The position numbers and the translations under genes were made by a program. The notes beneath the pieces were generated by a model. It was not told the DNA's origin and did no database searches. It saw only the letters and a program-made list of their open reading frames with translations. From Strigops habroptila (taxonomy: Eukaryota; Chordata; Aves; Psittaciformes; Psittacidae), in contig NC_044279.2 in assembly GCF_004027225.2 (NCBI RefSeq), forward strand, positions 51,546,744 to 51,610,743: DNA of 64,000 nucleotides, read 5' to 3'. Shown one piece after another: positions 48,911-58,738 of this stretch. Position 1 is the first letter of the stretch; every line of letters begins with the position of its first letter.

Positions 48911-49531
48911 TCATAGAATCACAGAATCACAGACTGGTTAGGGTTGGAAAGGACCTTAAGATCATCTAGTTCCAACCCCCTGCCATGGGCAAGGACACCT
49001 CACACTAGACCATGTCGCCCAAGGCTCTGTCCAACCTGGCCTTGAACACTGAGCATTCACCACTTCTTTGGGCAACCTGTTCCAGTGCCTCACCACCCTC
49101 ACAGGGAAGAACTTCTTCCTTATATCTAACCTGAACTTCCCTTGTTCAAGTTTGAACCCGTTACCCCTTGTCCTATTGCTACAGCCCCTGATGAAGAGTC
49201 CCTCCCCAGCATCCTTGTAGGCCCCCTTCAGCTATTGGAAGGCTGCTATGAGGTCTCCACGGAGCTTCTCTTCTCCAGGCTGAACAGCCCCAACTTCCTC
49301 AGCCTGTCTTCGTATGGGAGGTGCTCCAGCCCTCTTATCATTCTCGTGGCCCTCCTCTGGACTTGCTCCAACAGCTCCATGTCCTTCTTAACATGGAGGA
49401 CCACAACTGCACACAGTACTCCAAGTGGGGTCTCATGAGAGCAGAGTAGCGGGGCAGGATCACCTCCTTCAACCTGCTGGTCTCATTCCTTTTGATGCAG
49501 CCCAGTATATGGTTGGCTTTCTTTTCTAATC
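48911..49531 (-). mobile_element. CR1 LINE fragment, antisense
   Basis: Tail TCATAGAATCACAGAATCAC, then GGTTAGGGTTGGAAAGGACC, CCTGCCATGGGCAAGGACAC, GGGCAACCTGTTCCAGTGCC, CTTCTCCAGGCTGAACAGCC, TCTGGACTTGCTCCAACAGC, TGGGGTCTCATGAGAGCAGA and GATGCAGCCCAGTATATGG. With the copy at 58119-58738 it is one of the two longest CR1 copies in the window (about 620 bp) and looks young. Confidence 0.95.
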
Positions 49532-50340
49532 CTGAATTAATTCCTCATCCTCTAGCCCGTTATGTCCCACTCACAGTTCTGTTCAAGTTCTGAAAACCCT
49601 AGCCATCAGAAAGGTCAGTCTACGGCTCTTCACGATGCTTGCTAGACTCCTGCCAGGCAAACCAGAATTTTTGCTCTAAGCAGCATTAACAAGTAATCTG
49701 AGGAGCTGCAGCTCCAAACGTGGCCAGTCTGCTGACCTTTCTCTCTTGCGTTCACCGCTCTGTCCTAATTCTTCATGTAGCTTCTGCATGTTACATTTTG
49801 GAAGAGCTCAAATAACATCCCAGTTTATTTTTAGAGAAAACTCAATAGCAAGACAGAGCTATCATCACATCATTTCCACAGAAGGACAGACATTTAAGGA
49901 GACAGACATTTCCCCCCTTCCCCCTTTTTTTTTTGCCTCTTTGCATCAGCTCCTTTCTTTCTCTCTAGTAGGTTGCAGCAAAACTCAGAGCAGGCCCTCA
50001 TGCCAGGCATATCGCATACAGACCTCACACCTAAGCATAAACACTTTACTCACGTTCATTTGTAAACCTAACAGGTCTTCATTTAATATATCCACTAGCA
50101 AGGGATGCCCTTCCCCACACTGCTGCTGTAGTCCAGCTGAGTGCTGGCCTGATGTTCTTCCTAACAAGTGCCTGTACTAAGACACCCCCCACCCCCCCGT
50201 TTTCACTGTTGTCTCCTGGCAGCATTAGCAGCAACATCAGCTGCCACACACTCTTTTTGGTGTAAAAATGTTGTGGTACCTGTGCCCCTGCAGCTCCACA
50301 CAGCTGAAATGCAAGTCACCTTTGAGAACCTTTTTAAATA
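49532..50340. other. Intergenic, nothing recognised
   Basis: No exon or repeat is identified between two CR1 copies. It has C-rich and T-rich runs at 49911-49937 and 50183-50200. Confidence 0.4.
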
Positions 50341-50701
50341 TCATAGAATCATAGAATCACAGAATAGTTAGGGTTGGAAAGGACCTTAAGATCATCTAGT
50401 TCCAACCCCCCTGCCATGGGCAGGGACACCTCACACTAAACCATGTTGCCCAAGGTTCTGTCCAACCTGGCATGGAACACTGCCAGCGATGGAGCATTTA
50501 CCACTTCTTTGGGCAACCAGTTCCAGTGCCTCACCACTCTCCCAATAAAGAACTTCTTCCTTATATCTAACCTAAATCTCCCCTGTTTAAGTTTGAACCC
50601 ATTACCACTTGTCCTATCGCTCCAGTCCCTGACGAAGAGTCCCTCTCCAGCATCCTTGTAGGCCCCCTTCAGATACTGGAAGGCTGCTATGAGGTCTCCA
50701 G
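50341..50701 (-). mobile_element. CR1 LINE 3' end, antisense, young-looking
   Basis: On the - strand it encodes [60 protein letters not shown] and ARLDRTLGNMV without a stop. It closely resembles the copies at 44364, 48911 and 58119. The 5' end stops abruptly at GAGGTCTCCA, next to a short ATATACCATTATATT repeat. Confidence 0.95.
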
Positions 50702-52634
50702 ACATTGTACCATAATATACCATTATATTTAATATACCATTATATTAAGAAAAATGAGAGTGTGTGGGGATTTTTATATCTTTGAAGGAGGTATGAAGTA
50801 ACTGTGATACAACTAGCTTTCTCCAAAGTCTGAAGGGATCCCCAAAGTCTTGTTGAAATAAACTTTCCCTTAATTGGGAGAAATGATTCAGTGTGCTGTG
50901 GGGGGCAAAGAAGTAGAGCATAGCCTGGTTCCCTTTGTGCCAGCTGGCTGGCTTCGATTTGCAAACAGCACAGAGAAGGCTCTAATACTGTTCTCTAAAG
51001 ACTGAATTCAGCTACTCTATGCTTATGCCTGCAAGGGGCTACAGAAGGGTGTGAAAGTGTATGAGCAATAGTTGCCTGCATGAGCAAAGCCACATGCTTT
51101 CCTAGTCTGTTTCTTCCCTGTGAAATGTAAGATTAAAATACACCTTTGCTACCTTATTATCTCAATTACCATTAAGCAGGCTATGTGTTTATAGTGCATG
51201 CTTTTTTTCTCCCACTGTTTACCCATGGGACATTTGAGCTAGTTACAGTATGTTTGAAAATGCTCATCATTTATGCATTCTTCTGAGCATCCTTCCAGGC
51301 AGAGTATGGATGACTGATGAGCCGTGACTGGAGACAGTGAGCTTCAGTGACGTAGGGAGTTCAGTAAGTTGAAGCACCAATATACTGCTCAAGGGTTAAC
51401 ACCATACTGAGAAAGATGGACTCCACACCTCTCTTACCTCTTGGCAGCAAAATTCTGACTTTTCCTGCTGAAAAAAGGGAAATTACTTGGCCAGACTTAG
51501 CAGAAATTCTACCTGCCTTTACATCAGCTTTACATTTATTGATGTGACTGGTTATTCACAGCACGATGCAAGAATGAACTGGAGCTGTTCGGAAAGTTAT
51601 TAAACCTATGAAAAGTCAACAGTGGAGCTCCCACTGTCTCCAGCAGGGATAGAATTTCATCCAGCTTGTGCTGGTTGCATGAGATTTGTAGGGAACTTGT
51701 CTTTTTTAGAGCAGCACAGAATGAAGAGTGGCTACATAGTTGATGGACAAATTAAAAAATACAGCAATTGCAATAGAAATGGTTGAAAAGACTCCTTAAA
51801 ACAAGCATTAAGGATACCTTCTTTGAAACACACAGGAGAATTCCCTGCTTAGAAAGATAAACTAGGCCCTACAGAAAGATTTTGAGAAATATCAAATAAA
51901 ACATAACCTAACTCATATACTGAGATTGGAAACCACCAAGCAACGTGGTGGTTGTTTTTTCTGGAATCTCAGTGCAAAAGCTCTTTCCTTTGCCTTGGAA
52001 ATTTTCTTACACACAAAAGTCAGTCCAGGATGCGGTTGTTTTAAAGCATGATTCTGCTATGTTGTCCCTCCTTAAAATCCTCAAGCTGTCCTTATGTAAA
52101 GTGTAGGATCATGATGGGCAGAAATTGTTTGCAGATGGTCAAGACGACGACAATACAAAATGATTTCACAGGCCACATAATAATGGAACTTAACCCTATT
52201 GTATGTGGCTTCTCTGCATTCAGCCAGATTTCTTTAAATGAGGGTAACAGGCTGTTGTCCAATTTATTTGTTTTAGCTTCTGTGCCTTATATCCACATAT
52301 ATTTACTTAAACAACAACAGAAAATCTCTTTTCTGCTAAATCTACATTTAGTAAAACCTCTTAAAAGAGCACATCCATGCAGTTCCTGGGGGACTGTCGG
52401 TGATGCTATAGTGAGAAAGGAGTCAATCCCCTAAAACCTGAAATTAGGCCGAGAAGTACCTCTTTGAGCTTTAAATCACAAACTGGAACGCACACAAGTT
52501 CCAGTTCTTCAAAGGCTCAAAGTTATGCCTATGAAATGCTGCAGATTGCAGGTCATGTTGCTAAATGGTGGCAAGAGGAACATGTGGACTTCTTATGCTT
52601 TAAAATCCATACCTTTGGTGTAATAGCCTGTAAA

Positions 52635-52765
52635 CTATGAGGCTCACAGGTCACTTCGCAGGGAAGTCTTAAGAGACTTTGCCTAAATCCACAGTCCTGA
52701 GGTTATGTGATTGTGGCTTGATCTTCCGACTCACAGCCTCATGATTTAGTTTGTATTTCCTATCC
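52635..52765 (-). repeat. MIR-like SINE relic, antisense
   Basis: GGGAAGTCTTAAGAGACTTT, GCCTAAATCCACAGTCCTG and CGACTCACAGCCTCATGATT, then TTTGTATTTCC, parallel the relic at 47310-47460 phrase by phrase. Both appear to be the same reversed tRNA-derived family. Confidence 0.4.
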
Positions 52766-52879
52766 CATCCATGATGTTTCTGTTTGTTCATATCTATTGA
52801 TTTTGCTTATATGTTTCTTCACGTTTGTAACAAACATGAAGTTTTCCCTTTTGAGTATTTCTCCTCCCTGTTGATTACA

Positions 52880-53020
52880 TCTTTTTTATTTTAGTTTTTT
52901 TGTTTGGATGGTTTTTTTTCTTGTTTTGTTTTGTTTTTGTTTTTTTTTTTGTTTGGGTTTTCTTGTTTGCTTGTTTTTTGGTTGGTTTTGGTTTTGGTTT
53001 TTTTTTCTTTCATTTCTCTT
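52880..53020. repeat. T-rich (GTTTT)n-like tract
   Basis: Almost pure T with regular G interruptions (TTGTTTTGTTTTTG and GGTTTTGGTTTTGG types) over about 140 bases. It creates spurious Phe/Leu/Trp-rich frames that mimic membrane segments. Confidence 0.85.
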
Positions 53021-53819
53021 CTCTGGTTTTGGCTGTATCATTCACTTTATGATGGTGTTACTTTTTCCCCAGTGTGTCTGCCCAAACACCTCTCCATCCC
53101 TTACTGCCTCTTTGCTCTCCCCAGAGGTGCCCAAAGACCTGAAATTCAGTAGAAGATGGCAGTGGAGAAGGACAGACACTGTGGTCAGCCACGCACATCA
53201 CACAGGAGGTTGGTCACTTCACAACAACAAACATCCACAAGCAGAAGACATGGAAGCAGGAGAGGGAGAGGGCGAGCATCCTGCCTCCTGGCCGCAGGCT
53301 GAGAAAGGAGACCCTGTGCTTGGAGGCTCAGTTCTTCCTGCTGGCTTCATCACAAAGCCCTCTCCTTTTATTCACAGTTTGCCCAAAGCTTATAGAAAGA
53401 AAAACAGCATAATTTTTTTGCAGTAGCATTTAAATGCAACAAGTAACTGACTGGAGATTTCAATAGTATTTCAATTAGTGGCAAAAACGTGCGCTCTGTG
53501 TACTTACGAGGACTTTTCCACCAGCTCAGTTTTATTTCCACAAACTGTTTAAATCCAGCAACTTACCATTTTTAGCACTTTGTTCTCCTTAAACCTCATG
53601 GGGTTATTTCATAGAAGAAACATGCCAGAACTTGCCTATCCAGTAGGCAATGTGCTATGTTTTAGAGGAAAACTGTTTCTGTGACTGCAACATTCAATAG
53701 TTTTATGTGCCTGCTAACACCATCTATCCAGATCAGGTGCTTTAGAATGCCATCTTCTTTTGCACCATTTTCACACTGAATGAATAAAACCAAGACAGAC
53801 AAACTTAGGTCAAGGTGAG

Positions 53820-53825
53820 TTTATT
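53820..53825 (-). terminator. CCND2: CCND2 polyadenylation signal
   Basis: TTTATT as written, AATAAA on the - strand, 4.04 kb beyond the CCND2 stop. On the RNA strand a T/G-rich stretch follows (AAGTTTGTCTGTCTTGG). Distance matches the very long CCND2 3' UTR of other vertebrates. Other sites may also be used. Confidence 0.5.
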
Positions 53826-54215
53826 GTCCATACTGCATACCTAATCCCGCCAAAACACTTTTCTTAGAACCATCTTTAAACTAGTCAAAACAACAGGTTA
53901 TTAATAAAAATGACAACACTGAACAAAGAAGACCTTTTAAAAGGTAATCAAGACTACACTGTATCAGAGTCTTATCCATCGAAAACAACCTCGCGTACTT
54001 TCTAAATACTTTTGTTTACACTGATCATGTCTACTACCGCACTTTCTAGCATCCCCTGACCATATAAACATCCACACCTCTTAAAGAGCACATTGTGAGA
54101 GAATAAGGTTGGCTTGATATGGCATCACACTCAATAAAGAAAAAAAAATAGAGAAAAAAAAAAAAACCAAAAAACAAAGTTTGAGAACAGAAACTGTGCA
54201 ACCGAGAGTGATTTC

Positions 54216-54222
54216 TGAGGTA
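54216..54222 (-). promoter_or_regulatory. CCND2: let-7 type seed match
   Basis: TACCTCA on the - strand, a 7mer-A1 match to let-7. Two more occur at 55552-55558 and 55599-55605, 47 bases apart. Each alone is weak evidence. Confidence 0.35.
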
Positions 54223-55842
54223 CATGAGAACATGGTAAGGAACATAGTGGAAAAAATCCAGTGGCCAGGTGGTTTGGTGAGTAATTGAGGGCCCTCCGAT
54301 TATTCCAGCACAAATTATCGACGTTGAACTGGGGTTAATAGTATTTTTCTCTTTCACAAGCACGTTGGGGATGTAAATAAATAGATTATGAGGTGCTCCT
54401 ACACTACAGTAATGTGAGGGAGGGGAAAATCATCAAAGTACCATCAATAGGAAGCTGGGAGAGAAATGCTCTTAGGAATTGTGCCAATTCTTTTGGCACT
54501 TGTAAAGGTATAATCAGCATGGTTTGTTTTTGAATTAATCAGTAGGAAGGTTTATGATTTCTACAGTTCAGGGGGGAAAAAATCTCACACCTCATTTACA
54601 ATAATAGTATATGTAAATTTTTTTACCACCTGCTAAGCAGGAGCACTACGCAGTGTTTTTACTTTGATCGCTACTGTGTAAATGGTCAAGTTGTAGGTTT
54701 TCCAGACTTCAAATACAGTCTGCTTCTGAGTGTAACCAGGCGGTTAGTATCTTCTGAGTGCACTCTCAGCCCCGGTGGTGACCTACACAGACCCACCAGG
54801 TCCTTGCAAGGGACTGGGGCTCTGTTCCAGCACAACTTGCACCTCCAACCACTGTGCAAGGAGCCAACCTCAGTAGTGGACCTCACCCCCCTTGCTGGCA
54901 GCACTACTGAGCCCCAGAGGGATGATGTTGCACGAGGAGATTCCTACATGGCGCTGGGGCACTGCAGGAGGTGGGACCAAGAGCACGGGCAGGCACCCTA
55001 AGTATTACTTGCACCTACACTCAACTTACAGCATGGAGTGGAACAAACCATGCAAACATGATGGACACGGTGCCTACGGTTGCTGCAGGCAGCCGCGCTA
55101 CAGCCCCAGTGCATGGAGAAATCATCCCACTGTCTGGGGACCTTCTGGCACACCTCCCTCTGAAGCCCCTTTTGCTAATGCAGGAGCACTGTCAGGGAAT
55201 GATCTGATGTGTCACACGCTGTGTGCACCTCCCGAGTCCTCCTTCCACAACATTAACTATTGTTTTGTTCTCCAGAAGAGACACTGTTGCAGAACTTCAG
55301 CAGCTCCCAAGGTGGAACACGAAGGTGGTAGGTGATGGCAGTGATAACAAGGCTGTCCCCACCCCCAGTGTTGGGAAGCACGGACCTGCTCTGGCAAAGC
55401 CATCAGTGGAGAGTCAAAGTCAATGCATTTTTTCCACTATGAAAAAGATACCAAAGAAGACCAAAAGGGAGCCAGTGCCCCGGCTGCCTGCAAACCCCTC
55501 CCTGGAGCGGCCGGAGCGCGGGCCCCGGGACAAAACCAAGCTGTTGTGTTGTGAGGTATTGTGAAAATGGGAACCATTTCTGTTTTGTCCAGTAAACCTG
55601 AGGTAAGTATACCGTCTTTGCAGGATGTGATCAGGAAGGAAGGGAAGAGATAAAAAAAAAAAAAAAGAGAAGGAAAAAATAAAATAAAAAAAAAAATCAT
55701 GAACACGCTATTAGGAAAAAAAAACAAACTGTACAGGGCATTTCCAGTAAATCAAAGAACTCATCATATCTCCACTTAACCATCTACTTCAGGATTTGAA
55801 ATTTAAGCAGTAAAATAATATATTATAAAAATGTTTATAAAA

Positions 55843-55850
55843 TAGCAGCA
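55843..55850 (-). promoter_or_regulatory. CCND2: miR-15/16 family 8mer site
   Basis: TGCTGCTA on the - strand is the full 8mer target of the miR-15/16/195/497 seed. Cyclin D family mRNAs are established targets of this family. Confidence 0.5.
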
Positions 55851-56179
55851 CACTCAGTGAAACAATACAGCTAAGTACTGTTAATGTGAATAAGAATGAA
55901 ACAAATCATAGCTTCTTAGCAGCGCAAAAAAAAAAAAAACCCAAACCAAAATGAAACCAAAAAACCCCCCAAAAACAAAAAAAAAACCAAAAAAACAACC
56001 CAACAAGACCTTAGAATCTTACTCCATTTTCTACCCTCATCTAGCCAAATACGGCTGAGTCCATTCATATAATATTCTTCGAAGTAGCATGTTCTTTCTG
56101 GATTTTTGTCTTAAAAATGCAAACATTAACATTTCAACCAACAGCTTCATACTGGATATTTGCAAACTGTTAATACAAT

Positions 56180-56187
56180 TGTGCAAA
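56180..56187 (-). promoter_or_regulatory. CCND2: miR-19 8mer site
   Basis: TTTGCACA on the - strand matches miR-19 positions 1-8. It directly abuts a long A run on the + strand. Confidence 0.45.
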
Positions 56188-56281
56188 AAAAAAAAAAAAG
56201 AAAAAAAAAAAGAAAACCAAGTTGCTCCAACTCCTTTCCCATCTAAATGACTCTTCATTACAGATGGAGCAGAAAAATAAA

Positions 56282-56289
56282 TTCAAGTA
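56282..56289 (-). promoter_or_regulatory. CCND2: miR-26 8mer site
   Basis: TACTTGAA on the - strand is the full miR-26a/b 8mer. CCND2 is a reported direct miR-26a target. Confidence 0.5.
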
Positions 56290-56453
56290 CGCTGAATACA
56301 CCTTTGTAATCAAACTCCAAGTCGCACACCTTGATGTTTACCACTCGTGTCTTTTGCACCAGCAATTTTCTTTCATTGTCCATAGATAAGCATGCAGGTG
56401 GTATTAAGATCCTTCTGTGACACTGAACAATACAAATCGTCAGGCTTTTATCC

Positions 56454-56474
56454 GGAATGTCATGACAGGAATGT
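56454..56474 (-). promoter_or_regulatory. CCND2: Two miR-1/206 seed sites 14 bases apart
   Basis: ACATTCC occurs twice on the - strand (56454-56460 and 56468-56474). The pair sits within the distance range often linked to cooperative action. Confidence 0.45.
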
Positions 56475-56691
56475 CATCGGAAGCAGGTGTTGGCATTTCC
56501 AGCAACACCGCAACTAACAAAGTACACCAGATACTGGAAAATATTGACTATAAAAAGCTATATGCTTTGCTTTTGTGACTTCTCTTTTTTTCTTTAGTTT
56601 TTCTTTTCTTTTTTCTCTTTTTTTCTTTTTTTTTTTTTTCCTTGGCAAAATCGTCATAAACCATCTCATTTAATCCCTTAGGAACAATTTT

Positions 56692-56701
56692 CAAAGTGCT
56701 T
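56692..56701 (-). promoter_or_regulatory. CCND2: miR-17/20/106 family site
   Basis: AAGCACTTTG on the - strand pairs with miR-17 positions 1-10 (7mer-m8 plus flanking pairs). Confidence 0.45.
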
Positions 56702-57862
56702 TTCGAATGAAATGGTTTACAAAAACGCTCACTGTGGATCAATAAAGTTAATGAAATGCTGAAAACGTGTGTGGGGCAGTGGGGGAAGGTGGGTAGCTGG
56801 AAGAGGGACCAAACCGAATCTCATCTTCTTTAACACAATGAGGTTATGTTAAAAATGAAGATGGACAGAGCATCATTTAAATGTCTTTACGGCCAAGCTA
56901 AGGAGCTGCCACAAGTTAACACTGACGTGAAGCATTAGCACTGTAAAGGAATATAATGCTTTTCACAGATGATCCACTGCATCTTGCAATCCAAAGGTCA
57001 GAGGTGGTCTGATTTAATTGGTGCATTCCCCCATCTAATGTGAACACTTGGTAACTTTGGCTTGGCCCACAGTTGGGTAATCGGAACTGCCCTTATGCCA
57101 AAGATGCTGCTGTGTTTAGAATGAGCCATTTCTGAAGGAAAAGTAGAAAAAGTCGAGAGGGGAAAGGGGGAAGTTAAAAAAAAACCCAAGAAAAATAAAC
57201 AAAACCCAACAACAACAACAACAAAAAACCACCTGCTCTTCCGGCTGGCAAAATAAAGCATCTTCTTTCTTAGGTAGCAGCTACCACAGACAGCAAGAGT
57301 AAACAAAACTAACATACAGAGATCCAACAAACACTTCTGACTAATAACAGAGGTGACAGATCAGCAAATCTCTTCTGCATCCAAAATGGTTCAATTGCTT
57401 CAGGGATCTTTTCCCACTTTGCCCTAAACCCCTTATTCTATTGCTTTGCAATCTAGTCAAGCCATAAAACCGCACACACGATTCCTTTCTTAAATCTAAA
57501 AAAGGGGTGTATGCACTAGGTCATAATACACAGACAAGTATACTCTACTTTGTTCCCACAAATGCAGGCTTACATTTATCTAGCTACTTCGTATGCTTTT
57601 ATAAGCATTTAATATCACTGATACATAATCAAATAGCAATTACCAAATATATTGTGGGATTCCCTTCTGTAGAACATCACAGGCACCAAATGCTTTTTTT
57701 TAATTTTCATTATTCAGTTTTTGTATTTTTTTTTTTTTTTTTACCTAAAAGAGCTTTAAATACGTTCTATGTGGGAGCAGATTAAAAAAAAAAATCACTC
57801 TAAAAATAATAACAAAAATAGAAGGGCTGGGGGAGCAAGCGTGACTTTCTGTGCTGATGTCC

Positions 57863-58018
57863 TCACAGGTTGATGTCTCTCACATCTGTGGGAGTGCTGG
57901 CCTGGTCCAGTTCGTCCACCGTCTTAGAAGGATTGCTTTGCTGTTGCTGCTGCCGGACTTGACTAAGGCTGTTTACTAGCACCGCCTCGATCTGTTCTTG
58001 ACAAGCTTTAAGGCAGTC
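57863..58018 (-). CDS. CCND2: CCND2 (cyclin D2), last coding exon; gene partial
   Basis: Cyclin D2 partners CDK4/6 to phosphorylate RB in G1. This exon starts after CTCTAG at a codon boundary and encodes the last 51 residues: [36 protein letters not shown], then [15 protein letters not shown] and stop TGA. The human protein ends [17 protein letters not shown]. The first part is the end of the C-terminal cyclin fold. The TP site equivalent to human T280, whose phosphorylation triggers nuclear export and degradation, is intact in STPTDV. A five-glutamine run replaces the human QYRQDQRDG-like segment. The upstream exons are beyond 64000; I did not find exon 4 in the window. The exon is followed by a long 3' UTR on the same strand. 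Confidence 0.96.
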   Translation of the reverse strand, partial: DCLKACQEQIEAVLVNSLSQVRQQQQQSNPSKTVDELDQASTPTDVRDINL

Positions 58019-58118
58019 CTAGAGAGCAGAAAGCAAACGGATCTGTTAGTGGAGAGCGCAGCCCTGCGGAAGAAGACTCAGAGGTGTTGGTTGATGAGAA
58101 ATTGAACATGACCTGGCT

Positions 58119-58738
58119 TCAGTGTGCGCTTGCAGCCCAGAAACAAACTTTGTCCTGGGCTGCATTAGGAGTGTGACCAGCAGGTCAAGGGAGGTGATTC
58201 TCCTCCTCTGCTCTCGTGAGGCCCCACTTGGAGCACTGTGTGCAGTTCTGGTGTCCTCCATGTTAAGGACATGGAGCTGTTGGAGCAAGTCCAGAGAAGG
58301 ACCATGAGGATGATCAGGGGTCTGGAGCACCTCCTGTATGAAGACAGGCTGAGAAAGTTGGGGCTGTTAAGCCTAGAGAAGAGAAGGCTGCGTGGAGGCC
58401 TCATAGCAGCCTTCCAGTATCTGAAGGGGGCCTACAAGGATACTGGGGAAGGACTCTTCATCAGGGACGGTAGTGACAGGACAAGGGCTAATGTGTTCAA
58501 ACTTAGACAGGGGAAGTTTACATTAGATATAAGGAAGAAGTTCTTTACTGTGAGGGTGGTGAGGCACTGGAACAGGTTGCCCAAAGCAGTGGTAAATGCT
58601 CCATCTCTGGCAGTGTTCAAGGCCAGGTTGGACAGAGCCTTGGGCGACATGGTTTAGTGTGAGGTGCCCCTGCCCATGGCAGGGGGGTTGGAACTTGATG
58701 ATCTTAAGGTCCTTTCCAACCTAAACCGTTCCATGATT
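58119..58738 (+). mobile_element. CR1 LINE fragment, sense on +, in CCND2 intron 4
   Basis: Starts with VLGCIRSVTSRSREVILLL, shifts frame, then reads [80 protein letters not shown] and [20 protein letters not shown] to a stop. The CR1 3' UTR (CATGGCAGGGGGGTTGGAAC) and TTCCATGATTCA tail follow. It carries a 139-codon open stretch and is antisense to CCND2. Confidence 0.96.

Larger units (their letters stand above)
50702..53819. other. Intergenic beyond the CCND2 3' end
   Basis: No exon is recognised. The longest frame (52048-52434, +) has no homology or splice context that I can see. Contains a MIR-like relic and a T-rich tract listed separately. Confidence 0.4.
53826..57862 (-). other. CCND2: CCND2 3' UTR (inferred)
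   Basis: Runs from the CCND2 stop to the polyadenylation signal, about 4 kb on the - strand. Support comes from the length typical of CCND2 and from several microRNA seed matches in the mRNA sense for families known or predicted to target CCND2. It holds long A and T homopolymer stretches (for example 54139-54171, 55648-55697, 55926-56005, 56185-56214, 56585-56640, 57717-57743) and a GC-richer block at 54690-55560. No introns are evident. Confidence 0.65.

Noticed and set aside
52048-52434. A 128-codon open frame on +
   Set aside because: No homology, no splice partners and no promoter context; length is not exceptional for 64 kb read in six frames.
52904-53426. A Phe/Leu-rich frame resembling a membrane protein
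   Set aside because: The hydrophobic part is translated from the T-rich GTTTT tract, a composition artefact.
54892-55564. Overlapping 147- and 113-codon frames on +
   Set aside because: They fall in the GC-richer part of the inferred CCND2 3' UTR on the opposite strand and match no family. Kept only as a compositional observation.
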